DNA of 64,000 nucleotides from Tragulus kanchil (GCA_022376925.1 JAIOJX010000002.1:136100831-136164830), one strand, 5' to 3'; numbered from the stretch's first letter, positions 36,045-47,280 are shown. Program-made: numbers and translations. Notes: a model not told the origin generated them from the letters alone.

Positions 36045-38349
36045 ATCAATTTCTATTGATTAAAGAATTCAAGAACCCGGATCCATAACCATTCTGCTTT
36101 ATGCTTCTGTGACTGTCCACAGATCACACATCTCATGATCAGCCTGAATGAGCATGCATCTGCATAACTACAGATAATGGCTTGTTTTAAGAGAAAATGA
36201 TTAAACTGAAAGCCCAGTATCTTTGGCCTGTTGGGAGGGAGCTTATCACCAGTAACATTCTCTACTGCAAAGGGTAGAAAATTCAACCCCCGGTGCCCCA
36301 AAGAGAAGGACATGTACTATTTACTTCAGAGGCTCTCAGACTTCCTTAGTTCAGAAGGAATATCTAATAGTTGTGTTTATTAGTGAGGTCCAAAAAACAC
36401 TTAGCATTTATGACCTAACCACTAAATCGCCATTTAAGAAAATTCACATATATTGGAAAGGAAAGGAAAAATATTTTATTTCATTTTTAAATAGCATAAT
36501 TAAATAAGTCAATTTAATTGTGTTCTTAAGTAGCCTTCATTTTTAACTCCTACAGTTGCTTACCATGGGATATGCATGCCTTTGGGGCACTGCACCATTT
36601 CTCAGGCCCTAGAATCACATTGGACACTGCAACTCTCACTTCCCATTCCACACTGATTTTCATGAGGCCCTTTTCTTTTTATACCAACTCCCTTAAAGCC
36701 AGGTTTGCAAAGATATGATATAGTTGAAAGGAATGTAGGACCATTTAATAGGACACTGTGAATTACCTTGAGTTAGTAATTCATACTGTGTCTGACAGTT
36801 ACTGAACATCCATGTATTTCCCTTGAAAATCGAAAATATCCCACAGCCGCTTTATGAATTCACTCCCTTTGGGATGCTCTCTGAAGTGCATGTTTATTTC
36901 ACAAGAAGTCTGGAGTAGGAGCTAATCTTGGAGCTGATCTTGGAGCTGTCTGGTTCCTTGGTGATGTTGTCAAAGATTCACACTCCCAGTAAATTGCACT
37001 TCATGATCTCAAGGTGTCAGTCAGGGCACCAGGCTCCCATTTTTTCCACAGCAGTGCAGCCATCCATAGGAGACTGGAGAGAAGAGCGATTTGCCAGGAT
37101 AGAAGGCAACCTGCTTCTCTACTCCATTTGGATTTGGTGGTGGAGTGCAGACGGGTGCCTACCGAGGCAGAGATGTCTTAGAATGCTGCTTGGTTTTTCG
37201 GATCAATTTCTATTGATTAAAGAATTCAAGAACCCGGATCCATAACCATTCTGCTTTATGCTTCTGTGACTGTCCACAGATCACACATCTCATGATCAGC
37301 CTGAATGAGCATGCATCTGCATAACTACAGATAATGGCTTGTTTTAAGAGAAAATGATTAAACTGAAAGCCCAGTATCTTTGGCCTGTTGGGAGGGAGCT
37401 TATCACCAGTAACATTCTCTACTGCAAAGGGTAGAAAATTCAACCCCCGGTGCCCCAAAGAGAAGGACATGTACTATTTACTTCAGAGGCTCTCAGACTT
37501 CCTTAGTTCAGAAGGAATATCTAATAGTTGTGTTTATTAGTGAGGTCCAAAAAACACTTAGCATTTATGACCTAACCACTAAATCGCCATTTAAGAAAAT
37601 TCACATATATTGGAAAGGAAAGGAAAAATATTTTATTTCATTTTTAAATAGCATAATTAAATAAGTCAATTTAATTGTGTTCTTAAGTAGCCTTCATTTT
37701 TAACTCCTACAGTTGCTTACCATGGGATATGCATGCCTTTGGGGCACTGCACCATTTCTCAGGCCCTAGAATCACATTGGACACTGCAACTCTCACTTCC
37801 CATTCCACACTGATTTTCATGAGGCCCTTTTCTTTTTATACCAACTCCCTTAAAGCCAGGTTTGCAAAGATATGATATAGTTGAAAGGAATGTAGGACCA
37901 TTTAATAGGACACTGTGAATTACCTTGAGTTAGTAATTCATACTGTGTCTGACAGTTACTGAACATCCATGTATTTCCCTTGAAAATCGAAAATATCCCA
38001 CAGCCGCTTTATGAATTCACTCCCTTTGGGATGCTCTCTGCGAAGTGCATGTTTATTTCACAAGAAGTCTGGAGTAGGAGCTAATCTTGGAGCTGATCTT
38101 GGAGCTGTCTGGTTCCTTGGTGATGTTGTCAAAGATTCACACTCCCAGTAAATTGCACTTCATGATCTCAAGGTGTCAGTCAGGGCACCAGGCTCCCATT
38201 TTTTCCACAGCAGTGCAGCCATCCATAGGAGACTGGAGAGAAGAGCGATTTGCCAGGATAGAAGGCAACCTGCTTCTCTACTCCATTTGGATTTGGTGGT
38301 GGAGTGCAGACGGGTGCCTACCGAGGCAGAGATGTCTTAGAATGCTGCC
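36045..38349. repeat. Tandem duplication N (unit 1,157 bp)
   Basis: 36045-37201 recurs at 37202-38349. It overlaps duplication M by about 128 bp. About 10 bp of filler precedes 37202, and copy 2 has two to three extra bases near 38040. Confidence 0.95.
36173..37201. other. Unclassified ~1-kb island without recognised repeats
   Basis: No gene, SINE or LINE recognised. The reverse strand has many stops, so it is not an intact retrocopy. Recurs at 37330-38349. One of the longest repeat-poor stretches upstream of AQP8. Confidence 0.5.
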
Positions 38350-38533
38350 ATCCAAACAAAGAGAAAAATAAGAGACTTTGGTCATGCCCAACCATTTCTT
38401 AGGAAGACACTGTTTTCCTTGTTGAACTAGTCACCCTGGTGGTTTGGGGAGACCAGACATTGCACATGGAGACATCAGGCTACACAGAAATTCTCATGTT
38501 GTGGAAACAGGTTGTTTAGCCTGAATGACATTT

Positions 38534-38720
38534 ATTTATTTATTTTATTATTTTTTTTTTTAAAAAAACTTTTATTTATTTATTTTTGGCTGTGCTGTGT
38601 CTTTGTTGATGTGTGGGTTTAGCTGCTCTGCGGTATTTGGGATCTTCCCAGATCAGGGCTCAAACCTGTGTCTCCTGCATTGGTAGACGGGTTCTTATCC
38701 ACCGAGCCACAAGGGAAGCC
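38534..38720 (-). mobile_element. tRNA-type SINE with target-site duplication
   Basis: Antisense, flanked by CTGAATGACATTT at 38521-38533 and 38721-38733. T-rich/AT tail at 38534-38590. Confidence 0.85.
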
Positions 38721-38734
38721 CTGAATGACATTTA

Positions 38735-39154
38735 GAATGTCTCAGGACTGCCACGGGTTATGTAACTCTTGAGGCCAATATAGCTCTAGCGGGGGAGGGG
38801 CACTTGGTTTCTAGTTAGCCCAGGAAAAAGGACACATATTTGATCTGAGATTTGAGTTAGGAGTGCAAGTTGGCCGAGAGAGCCAAAGAGAGCTCAGACA
38901 GAAAGCATGGCCTGGGCAGGGATGGGATGAGGGTGCATGGCACTCACCTCAAAAGTCCTTTACCATTTCTTGTGGCAGGAGTTGAGTCCAGGTGTGGCTG
39001 CTGTGGGAGTGTGGTTTTGCCCTGCTATGCCACAGAAGGTGCTAGAAAGTTGGAAGTTCGGGAAAGATGGGATCAGATGGATAGGCTGGGCAATGACAGT
39101 AGCCACCACAGGGGAGAAATCTCTGAGTGCTCACAAAAGTGAGACTGCATTTCC
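38735..39154. other. Unclassified intergenic DNA
   Basis: Overlapping short frames at 38870-39218 have no identifiable domain. No repeat recognised. Confidence 0.45.
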
Positions 39155-39164
39155 CAGACTCTTC

Positions 39165-39279
39165 TTTTTTGCCACACAATGTGGCACATGGGATCTTAGT
39201 TCCCCAACCAGGGATTGAACTTGTGCCCCTGCAGTGGAAGCGTGGACTCTTAATCACTGGACTGCTGGGGACGTCCCTT
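39165..39279 (-). mobile_element. Short tRNA-type SINE
   Basis: Antisense, with CCAGACTCTT on both sides (39155-39164, 39281-39290). Body GGGATCTTAGTTCCCCAACC. Confidence 0.75.
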
Positions 39280-39373
39280 CCAGACTCTTGTGGCTAGGCG
39301 AAGCCATGGCAATTGAATTCTGTTCCATCAACGATGGGTGGAAATGGTATCTGCCATCTTGAGGTCTTCCTTG

Positions 39374-39552
39374 GCACTTCCTTGGTGGCTCAGAAAGCAA
39401 AGAATCTGCTTGCAGTGCAGGAGGCCTGGGTTTGATTCCTGGAGGGGAGCATGGCAACCCACTCCAGGATTCTTGCCTGGAGAATTCCATGGACAGAGGA
39501 GGCTGGCAGGCCAGAGTCCATGGGGTTGAAAAGACTTGAACACGAATGAGTC
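39374..39552 (+). mobile_element. Bov-A2 SINE
   Basis: Sense, CACTTCCTTGGTGGCTCAG to AAGACTTGAACACGAATGAG, short internal deletion. Confidence 0.83.
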
Positions 39553-39796
39553 GTAGGTCTACCCCACAACCCCACTCCCTGCACAATCCTCCACGTTTTC
39601 TTACCAAATTTACTGGCTGGTGGAGAAGACCTGAGAACCTAGACAGTGGCTCTTCAAGATGGAAGTACCTCCGCTCCCTGAGTCACTATGTGATGAAAGG
39701 CCTGCTGTGGTCGCTTCTGTGAACTGTGAATCACTTTTTACTATATGAAGCCGTTGACATGTTGAGGTTATTTGTTATACAGGGTGGCCTACTCTG

Positions 39797-39922
39797 GGCT
39801 TCCCTGGCGGATCAGATGGTTCAAGATCCCCTGGAGAAGAAAAAGCTACCCAGTCCAGTATTCTTGCCTGGAGAGTTCCATGGCTTCTTCATGGGTTGCG
39901 AAGAGTCAGACACAACTGAGCA
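39797..39922 (+). mobile_element. Bov-A2 SINE, internally deleted
   Basis: Sense, GGGCTTCCCTGGCGGATCAG to GTCAGACACAACTGAGC, lacking the middle. Duplicated at 40987-41112. Confidence 0.83.
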
Positions 39923-40214
39923 TCCTTCATTTTTCTTTAGCCTAGTCTGACTAACGCAAGCCCTGTTAAGAGCTACTGGTTATTGGGCACCTGCACTGAA
40001 CTGGGCACTGTGCTGAACTGGGCGCTGCTTCCATCCACACCCCAGTCCTGTGCGGATGGCTCCACCATTAGCCCACCTGCACCCACAGGGGAAACTGAGG
40101 CTGAGAGAGAAGCTGGAGGCATAGGTGGGAAAAGCTTGATCCCCAAACCTGGACCCAAATGCTAAACTGAGTTCCACTGGCTGCCAGTCTTAAAGACACG
40201 GACTACAGTTGGGT

Positions 40215-40462
40215 AAGACATCAGCCGTAGGGAACTGACTTGTGGTTGCCAACCGTTGGGGGAAGGGATGAGCTGGGAATTTCGGGTTAGTGGATGTAGG
40301 CTATTATATATTGACTGGATAAGCCACAAGGTCCTGCTGTGTAGCACAGGAAAAAGAATGGAAAAGAATGTATATATATGTATGACTGAAACCCTTTGCT
40401 GAGCAGCTGAAATGAACACAACATTGTAAATCTACTATATGTCAATTGAAAAAAAAAAAAAA
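40215..40462 (+). mobile_element. L1 3' end
   Basis: GACTTGTGGTTGCCAACCG to AACACAACATTGTAAATCTA and an A-run. Duplicated at about 41404-41652. Confidence 0.7.
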
Positions 40463-41874
40463 AGAGAGAAAGAAATTGGTTGAAGCAAGAAGACCACACG
40501 AGGAGTTGCTATAGAAATACCAGCTGGGAGTTCTCTCTCACCTGTGAAGTGGGAAAGCAGTAGATGATTGTAAATATTAACTATTGAAGGAATGCATGTG
40601 AGGTGTCCAGTGTGTGTGGGGGGGTGTCTACTGTTGGCAGGTGTATAATGAATATTTGATTTTCTCTTCAAAAGTCTAAGTAAGTGGGCTTCCCTTGTGG
40701 CTCAGTGGATAAGAACCCGTCTGCCAATGCAGGAGACACAGGTTCGAGGCAGTCCCACAACCCCACTCCTGCACAATCCTCCACGTTTTCTTACCAAATT
40801 TACTGGCTGGTGGAGAAGACCTGAGAACCTAGACAGTGGCTCTTCAAGATGGAAGTACCTCCGCTCCCTGAGTCACTATGTGATGAAAGGCCTGCTGTGG
40901 TCGCTTCTGTGAACTGTGAATCACTTTTTACTATATGAAGCCGTTGACATGTTGAGGTTATTTGTTATACAGGGTGGCCTACTCTGGGCTTCCCTGGCGG
41001 ATCAGATGGTTCAAGATCCCCTGGAGAAGAAAAAGCTACCCAGTCCAGTATTCTTGCCTGGAGAGTTCCATGGCTTCTTCATGGGTTGCGAAGAGTCAGA
41101 CACAACTGAGCATCCTTCATTTTTCTTTAGCCTAGTCTGACTAACGCAAGCCCTGTTAAGAGCTACTGGTTATTGGGCACCTGCACTGAACTGGGCACTG
41201 TGCTGAACTGGGCGCTGCTTCCATCCACACCCCAGTCCTGTGCGGATGGCTCCACCATTAGCCCACTCGTACCGACAGGGAAACTGAGGCTGAGAGAGAA
41301 GCTGGAGGCATAGGTGGGAAAAGCTTGATCCCCAAACCTGGACCCAAATGCTAAACTGAGTTCCACTGGCTGCCAGTCTTAAAGACACGGACTACAGTTG
41401 GGTAAGACATCAGCCGTAGGGAACTGACTTGTGGTTGCCAACCGTTGGGGGAAGGGATGAGCTGGGAATTTCGGGTTAGTGGATGTAGGCTATTATATAT
41501 TGACTGGATAAGCCACAAGGTCCTGCTGTGTAGCACAGGAAAAAGAATGGAAAAGAATGTATATATATGTATGACTGAAACCCTTTGCTGAGCAGCTGAA
41601 ATGAACACAACATTGTAAATCTACTATATGTCAATTGAAAAAAAAAAAAAAGAGAGAAAGAAATTGGTTGAAGCAAGAAGACCACACGAGGAGTTGCTAT
41701 AGAAATACCAGCTGGGAGTTCTCTCTCACCTGTGAAGTGGGAAAGCAGTAGATGATTGTAAATATTAACTATTGAAGGAATGCATGTGAGGTGTCCAGTG
41801 TGTGTGGGGGGGTGTCTACTGTTGGCAGGTGTATAATGAATATTTGATTTTCTCTTCAAAAGTCTAAGTAAGTG

Positions 41875-42036
41875 GGCTTCCCTTGTGGCTCAGTGGATAA
41901 GAACCCGTCTGCCAATGCAGGAGACACAGGTTCGAGCCCTGATCCGGGAAGATCCCACATACCACAGAGCAGCTAAACCCACACATCAACAAAGACCCAG
42001 CACAGCCAAAAATAAATAAATAAAAGTTAAAAAAAA
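41875..42036 (+). mobile_element. Bov-tA-type SINE, short, with target-site duplication
   Basis: Head GGGCTTCCCTTGTGGCTCAG, AATAAATAAATAAAAG tail. CTAAGTAAG lies on both sides. A truncated copy at 40688-40753 ends at the duplication O junction. Confidence 0.82.
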
Positions 42037-42059
42037 AAAAAAGCCTAAGTAAGACCTAA

Positions 42060-42580
42060 TGAAGGCCTGGGTGAAAATAAGAGAGACATATTCCGGAAGT
42101 AGCGCTTGCCAGGACTTGGGCAAAGAATAAGGGAGAAGGGGGTTGAGGGTTGGACAATAACTCTGTGTTGCAGGAATGTGGGAGGAAAGGAGGAAGAAAC
42201 AATGTGTACAATGTGCTGTGGGTGGGAAGGAGGGAGAGAACAGGTTTCAGGGTAACGAGCAAGAGAGCAGCCCTGAAACCGTCCACGATGCACAGATGCT
42301 CAATAGAGGCACTGTCTTCCCCAGCCGCGAGCTGAAACGAGCTCTCAGCAAACTGTCAAACCCTTGTCCGGATGCACCTGCTTGGGTCCTGAAGCAGATA
42401 CTTTTTCATCTGCACGACCTTGTGCAGGTTCTTCCAGTTCTTTGTGCCTCATTTTTATCATCTGAAGAGGGAGATATGAAGTTATAGGACTTATCTCATT
42501 GGGTGATTGTGAGTATGTGCAGGGTGCTTAGCACAGCATTAGAGACGCAGTGAGTTATTGGTACGTGGTGGAAGTTTTCA
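42060..42580. other. Unclassified DNA with an MIR fragment
   Basis: About 42430-42560 resembles MIR (CTCATTTTTATCATCTGAAGA class). The rest is not recognised. Confidence 0.45.
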
Positions 42581-42831
42581 CTAACATTCTCTTACCCCAG
42601 ACATCACTTCTCTACTTCTATATACAGCATTCAGATAATAGTCATAAACACTGAATAGCAGCTTTGTCTCTCTTCTTCACTGCTGCATTTCCTGCCAGCT
42701 CTTAAGACAGTGACTGACTGACAGTGGATATTTAAATATTAGTTGAATGCATGGATAAGGAAAGCCATCTTTGTCTCCTTTCCTTCTTTCCTCCTTTCCA
42801 CACCTCTGTTCATCTACACACCTGTCCGTCC

Positions 42832-42897
42832 CTCCATCTATCCTTTCTTCCATCATCCATCCATTCATCCATCTATCCATCCACCCATCCATCCATC
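42832..42897. repeat. (CATC)n simple repeat
   Basis: Imperfect CATC/CCAT tetranucleotide array, which explains the repetitive open frames here. Recurs at 43951-44016. Confidence 0.85.
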
Positions 42898-42949
42898 ACT
42901 TAACACACAGGTTTTTTTCTACCAATTGTGAGAATAGTGACTTAAAACA

Positions 42950-43480
42950 CTTTTTCTTTAAACTGTGGTATAATATGTGTAACACAAAATTTACCATTTT
43001 GACCATTGATATACATAGTTCAGTGACATTAAATGCATTCATGTTGTTCTGCAACCATCTCCAGAACATTCCATCTTCCCTAACTGGAACTCTGTACCCC
43101 TTAAACAATGACTCCCCACCCTCCACCCCACTAGGCCCACCCTTCTGCTTTGCAACTCTCTGTGGGTGTGGTCGCTCTGTCATGTCCAGCTCTTTGGGAC
43201 CCCCATGGACTGTGGGCTGCCAGGCTCCTCTGTTCATGAGGATTCTCCAGGCAAGAATACTGGAGTGGGTAGCTGTTTTCTCCTCCAGGGGATCTTCCCA
43301 ACCCAGGGATCGAACCCAGGTCTCCTGCATCGCAGGTGGGTTCTTTACCGCCTGAGCCACCAGGGAAGCCCGTTAGTCTCTGTGAGTCTGACTATTCCAG
43401 TACCAAGTGAAATCACACAGCATCTGTCCCTTGGTGACTTAGCGCACACATTCTGCATTCACAAAAGCTATGTGATCCTG
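42950..43480 (-). mobile_element. Old L1 3' region split by a Bov-A2
   Basis: 42950-43150 and 43375-43450 together read as an antisense L1 3' UTR (AATTTACCATTTTGACC, TGCAACCATCTCCAGAAC). They are separated by a Bov-A2 (43155-43372, antisense, CCACCAGGGAAGCCC end). Duplicated at about 44070-44600. Confidence 0.7.
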
Positions 43481-43640
43481 GGGAACGTACCCTTCCCAGA
43501 TCTCTACTTCCTCGTCTGCAAAGTGGCTGTAGTAATAGTACCTACCTCCTAGGGTTACTATGAACTTTAGATGAGATAATACATATAAGGTACTTATCCC
43601 AGTGTCTGGTATGTGGAAAGTACTCAATAAATGTTAGCTC
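43460..43640. mobile_element. MIR SINE fragment
   Basis: CTACTTCCTCGTCTGCAAAG, then TAATAGTACCTACCTCCTAG and AGTACTCAATAAATGTTAG are typical MIR. Duplicated at about 44580-44763. Confidence 0.7.
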
Positions 43641-45507
43641 ACATAACAATATATTCTAAATCAGCTGGCACTGGTGATGTGCTTTACATAACAATTTTTC
43701 TAACATTCTCTTACCCCAGACATCACTTCTCTACTTCTATATACAGCATTCAGATAATAGTCATAAACACTGAATAGCAGCTTTGTCTCTCTTCTTCACT
43801 GCTGCATTTCCTGCCAGCTCTTAAGACAGTGACTGACTGACAGTGGATATTTAAATATTAGTTGAATGCATGGATAAGGAAAGCCATCTTTGTCTCCTTT
43901 CCTTCTTTCCTCCTTTCCACACCTCTGTTCATCTACACACCTGTCCGTCCCTCCATCTATCCTTTCTTCCATCATCCATCCATTCATCCATCTATCCATC
44001 CACCCATCCATCCATCACTTAACACACAGGTTTTTTTTTTTTCCCCCAATTGTGAGAATAGTGACTTAAAACACTTTTTCTTTAAACTGTGGTATAATAT
44101 GTGTAACACAAAATTTACCATTTTGACCATTGATATACATAGTTCAGTGACATTAAATGCATTCATGTTGTTCTGCAACCATCTCCAGAACATTCCATCT
44201 TCCCTAACTGGAACTCTGTACCCCTTAAACAATGACTCCCCACCCTCCACCCCACTAGGCCCACCCTTCTGCTTTGCAACTCTCTGTGGGTGTGGTCGCT
44301 CTGTCATGTCCAGCTCTTTGGGACCCCCATGGACTGTGGGCTGCCAGGCTCCTCTGTTCATGAGGATTCTCCAGGCAAGAATACTGGAGTGGGTAGCTGT
44401 TTTCTCCTCCAGGGGATCTTCCCAACCCAGGGATCGAACCCAGGTCTCCTGCATCGCAGGTGGGTTCTTTACCGCCTGAGCCACCAGGGAAGCCCGTTAG
44501 TCTCTGTGAGTCTGACTATTCCAGTACCAAGTGAAATCACACAGCATCTGTCCCTTGGTGACTTAGCGCACACATTCTGCATTCACAAAAGCTATGTGAT
44601 CCTGGGGAACGTACCCTTCCCAGATCTCTACTTCCTCGTCTGCAAAGTGGCTGTAGTAATAGTACCTACCTCCTAGGGTTACTATGAACTTTAGATGAGA
44701 TAATACATATAAGGTACTTATCCCAGTGTCTGGTATGTGGAAAGTACTCAATAAATGTTAGCTCACATAACAATATATTCTAAATCAGCTGGCACTGGTG
44801 ATGTGCTTATCAGATGTCTGGTTCTTTTATAAACACTTGATGGTCTTAACTCATTGACTTTTTAATTTTTTTTGGCTGTGCTGAGTCTCTGTAGTGGTAC
44901 TTGGGCTCAGTAATTGTGGCCCGCAGACTGAGCTGCCCTGCGGCATGCAAGAGCTTAGTCTCCCGACCAGGGATGGAACCCGCTTCGTTTGCATTAGAAG
45001 GTGGATTCTTTTCTTTTCTTTTCTTTTTAGCTTCCAGCATTTTATTTTTCCTAGAATCTGGGTACAATTAACTCTAGCAGAATAGTGCTCAATACTGTTT
45101 AAGCTTCACATTATAGATTAACTACTTAAATATTATAAATGTGAATGAACTGGGAAACCAATTTGACATACATTTACTCATTCATGTAACCCTACAAAAT
45201 TTTATATCCAACAGGAGCTTGAATACTATAGAATTTGACCTTACAAACAAGGTTACCTATAAAACATAGTGAACTCTGCTCATCTGTCCTAATCTCGGAA
45301 GTATTGCACCAATGTTTAAGATGTTCTTAGGACAGATGAGTTCAACACAAGGTTAACAAACCTGAAGCTCCACCCCGGAAATACAAACCCATAAATAGAA
45401 AACTGTTTCACCAGAAATAGCTTATGGTCAACACTTACCAAAGTATACTATAAGAAGTTACAGTGTTGACCAAAAGAAGACACAGGTTTCTCATGAAACT
45501 TTTTTTT

Positions 45508-45768
45508 AAAACATTTTTTGGCCTCCTTTATTGGTTTATTTATTTATTTTCATCCATCTTTATTCTTTGACCTGTGTGGGCCTCCCATTGCAGTGGTCTC
45601 TCTCCTTACAGAGTACCAGCTCTGGGCGCATGCACTCCAGAGTGCTGACTCCTCATTGAACACACTGGTCCACCTGCTCTGCAGCACGTGGGATCTTCCC
45701 TGGCCAGGGATCGAATTAGTGGCACTGCAAGGTGGACTCTTTACCCACTGAACCACCAGGGAAGCCCT
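45508..45768 (-). mobile_element. CHR-like SINE
   Basis: Antisense, inserted in the retrocopy and flanked by near-identical CTCATGAAACTTTTTT and CTCATTAAACATTTTTT. Missing a few bases in the B-box region. Confidence 0.83.
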
Positions 45769-45946
45769 CATTAAACATTTTTTAATGGTTTCAAATTCTG
45801 TGACAGATTTTATTGGTCAGGTTGTTTCATTAAAAAATTACTGATTTTAGGGGCTTTATTCTACAGAGAATAAAAGCAGAGAACCCACAGCAAACAATTA
45901 TATGACCCAGAATGTCAGTAGTTCCAAGGTTAAGAAACCCTGCTCT

Positions 45947-46102
45947 GGGATTCCCTGGTGGTCCAGTGGCTGAGATGCCAAGCTCCCAATGCAGAGGGTC
46001 TGGGTTCGATCCTTGGTCAGGGAACTAGATCCCACATGCTGCAACTAAGACCTGGTGCAGCCAAATAAAAAGAATATTAAGAAAAACAACAACAACAACA
46101 AC
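45947..46102 (+). mobile_element. Short tRNA-type SINE with (AAC)n tail
   Basis: Sense, GGATTCCCTGGTGGTCCAG head, tail AAAAACAACAACAACAAC. Flanked by AAGAAACCCTGCTCTG and AGGAACCCCTACTCTG, a 16-bp duplication with few mismatches. Confidence 0.78.
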
Positions 46103-46204
46103 AGGAACCCCTACTCTGTATAAACCACTTATGATCATCGATGAGAGGATACTAAATGACTAAAGATTCTAATTCAATAGTATACAGTATTAAAAAGTGA
46201 TAAT

Positions 46205-46468
46205 GGGGCTTCTCTAGTGGCCCAGTGGGTAAGGACACCGTCTTGCAGTGCAAGGGGCGCCCGTTTGATCCCTGGCCTGGGAGGATCCCACGTGCCGTGG
46301 AGCAGCTGGACCGATGTGTCCAACTACTGAGTCGGAGCTCTGTGGCGCATGTGCCCAGAGCCGACGCTCTGCAAGGAGAGGCCACTGCGATGGGAGGCCC
46401 ACACAGGTCAAAGAATAAAGATGGATGAAAATAAACAAATGAAGGACCAATAAAAGAGGCCAAAATTT
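46205..46468 (+). mobile_element. CHR-like SINE
   Basis: Sense. AAAATTACTGATTTTA follows it (46470-46485) and also occurs at 45834-45849, so its 5' flank appears displaced by a further insertion (45857-46204). Confidence 0.8.
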
Positions 46469-46609
46469 AAAAATTACTGATTTTAAAAACCAATAAGTTA
46501 AAACTTCCACACACAAAAACATATGGTCCACAAAAACATTCTCCTTTCTGGAAGGTGGATTCTTAACCACTGGACCACCAGGGGAGCCCTCGATCTCCAT
46601 CCATTTAAA

Positions 46610-46800
46610 CCACACAATAGCCCTATATCATTGGGCTACCACTATCATTGCTGGTCCACAGAGGAGAACACTCAGGTGCAGAGAAGGCGAGCAACTGCTC
46701 AAGGTTACTCAGCTGGTTCACAGAGGAGCTGGGGCTGACCTCCAGGCAGCCTGTTTCCAAAGTCCGCCTGCTTTACCACCGCCTTTGCAATCCCGGGGAT
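46610..46800 (-). mobile_element. MIR-like SINE
   Basis: GCAACTGCTCAAGGTTACTC and CTCAGCTGG ... GTCCGCCTGC resemble an MIR read in antisense. Confidence 0.55.
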
Positions 46801-47249
46801 AGTCATCCATCTGCACCCTCCGCCCTGGGTCAGCCTATCCGCGTGAGTGTGTGGAGGTGGCGGGGTCTCAGATATGAGGATGTGTCCTTGGAAATTCGTG
46901 GAAAAATCACTGCAGATGAGTTGACCGTCACTTCCCACGTGTGGCTCTGAGCTGGTGGGACCCTCCCGTGCTCACGCACACACGCGGGTCTCCTCTGGAC
47001 CCGGAATGTAACCGCGGGAGCTGAGCCCTCCATCTCAGGCTGGGGAAGACCTGGAATCCTTCACAGACGACCTGAGAAGACAACGCCTTTTCCCTTTGTT
47101 GGTAGAAAGCTCAGCAATTCTTGACTACCCCCCTGCCCTGCCCTACCCAGTTGAGATTTTTTTTTTAAAGCTTCCTCTCCGTGGCCTCAGGGTCACCTCC
47201 CACTGGGCTTTATTGCTTTCTTGACACCCCCGGGCAGCGTCTGTAGCCC

Positions 47250-47258
47250 TTTAAAAGG
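47250..47258 (+). promoter_or_regulatory. AQP8: TATA-like box of AQP8
   Basis: TTTAAAAGG lies 131 bp before the start codon in otherwise GC-rich sequence. Transcription would be expected to begin about 25-35 bp downstream, near 47280. A GATA-type site (AGATAAG, 47296-47302) falls just inside the predicted 5' UTR. This is inferred from position and motif only. Confidence 0.5.
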
Positions 47259-47280
47259 AGCAGAGCCTGTAGCGGGCTGG

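Larger units (their letters stand above)
33984..36172. repeat. Tandem duplication M (unit 1,119 bp)
   Basis: 33984-35102 recurs at 35103-36172. Copy 1 ends in about 47 bp of unmatched filler (about 35056-35102). Confidence 0.95.
39563..41936. repeat. Tandem duplication O (unit 1,191 bp)
   Basis: 39563-40753 recurs at 40754-41936, the longest unit in the window. The copies differ around 40079/41269 by a small block substitution. Copy 1 truncates a Bov-tA SINE at 40753. Confidence 0.95.
42581..44809. repeat. Tandem duplication P (unit 1,119 bp)
   Basis: 42581-43699 recurs at 43700-44809. The copies differ at a T-run (42912 against 44031) and by about 14 bp of filler (43686-43699). Includes the CATC simple repeat, an L1 fragment and a Bov-A2. 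Confidence 0.95.
45011..46550 (-). pseudogene. Processed retrocopy resembling the EEF1A1 3' UTR, with nested insertions
   Basis: Flanked by a perfect 14-bp duplication GAAGGTGGATTCTT (44997-45010, 46551-46564). On the minus strand it ends in AATAAA 17 bp before an A-rich tail (antisense 45011-45050), the mark of a reverse-transcribed mRNA. Its 5' part (GAAAGGAGAATGTTTTTGTG, TTTTTAAAATCAGTA, GTCACAGAATTTG, GAGAAACCTGTGT, GGTCAACAC) follows the 3' UTR of elongation factor EEF1A1 as I remember it. The 3' ~400 bp (45011-45430) I cannot match to that gene. No coding sequence is present; later SINEs interrupt it. Confidence 0.62.
44858..46590 (-). mobile_element. Bov-tA-type SINE split in two by a retrocopy
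   Basis: The antisense SINE body is at 44858-45010 and its last ~26 bp (TTAACCACTGGACCACCAGG) at 46563-46590. The halves join smoothly once the 1.54-kb insert 45011-46550 is removed. Confidence 0.78.

Noticed and set aside
43862..44479. 205-codon open frame with repeated Ser-Ile-His-Pro
   Set aside because: It reads the (CATC)n simple repeat, an L1 fragment and a Bov-A2 SINE in one frame. A slightly different frame in the other copy (42771-43355) shows it is accidental.
1..47000. Possible upstream neighbour gene such as LCMT1, expected near AQP8 from mammalian synteny
   Set aside because: No exon with recognisable protein similarity and splice sites was found in the first 47 kb.
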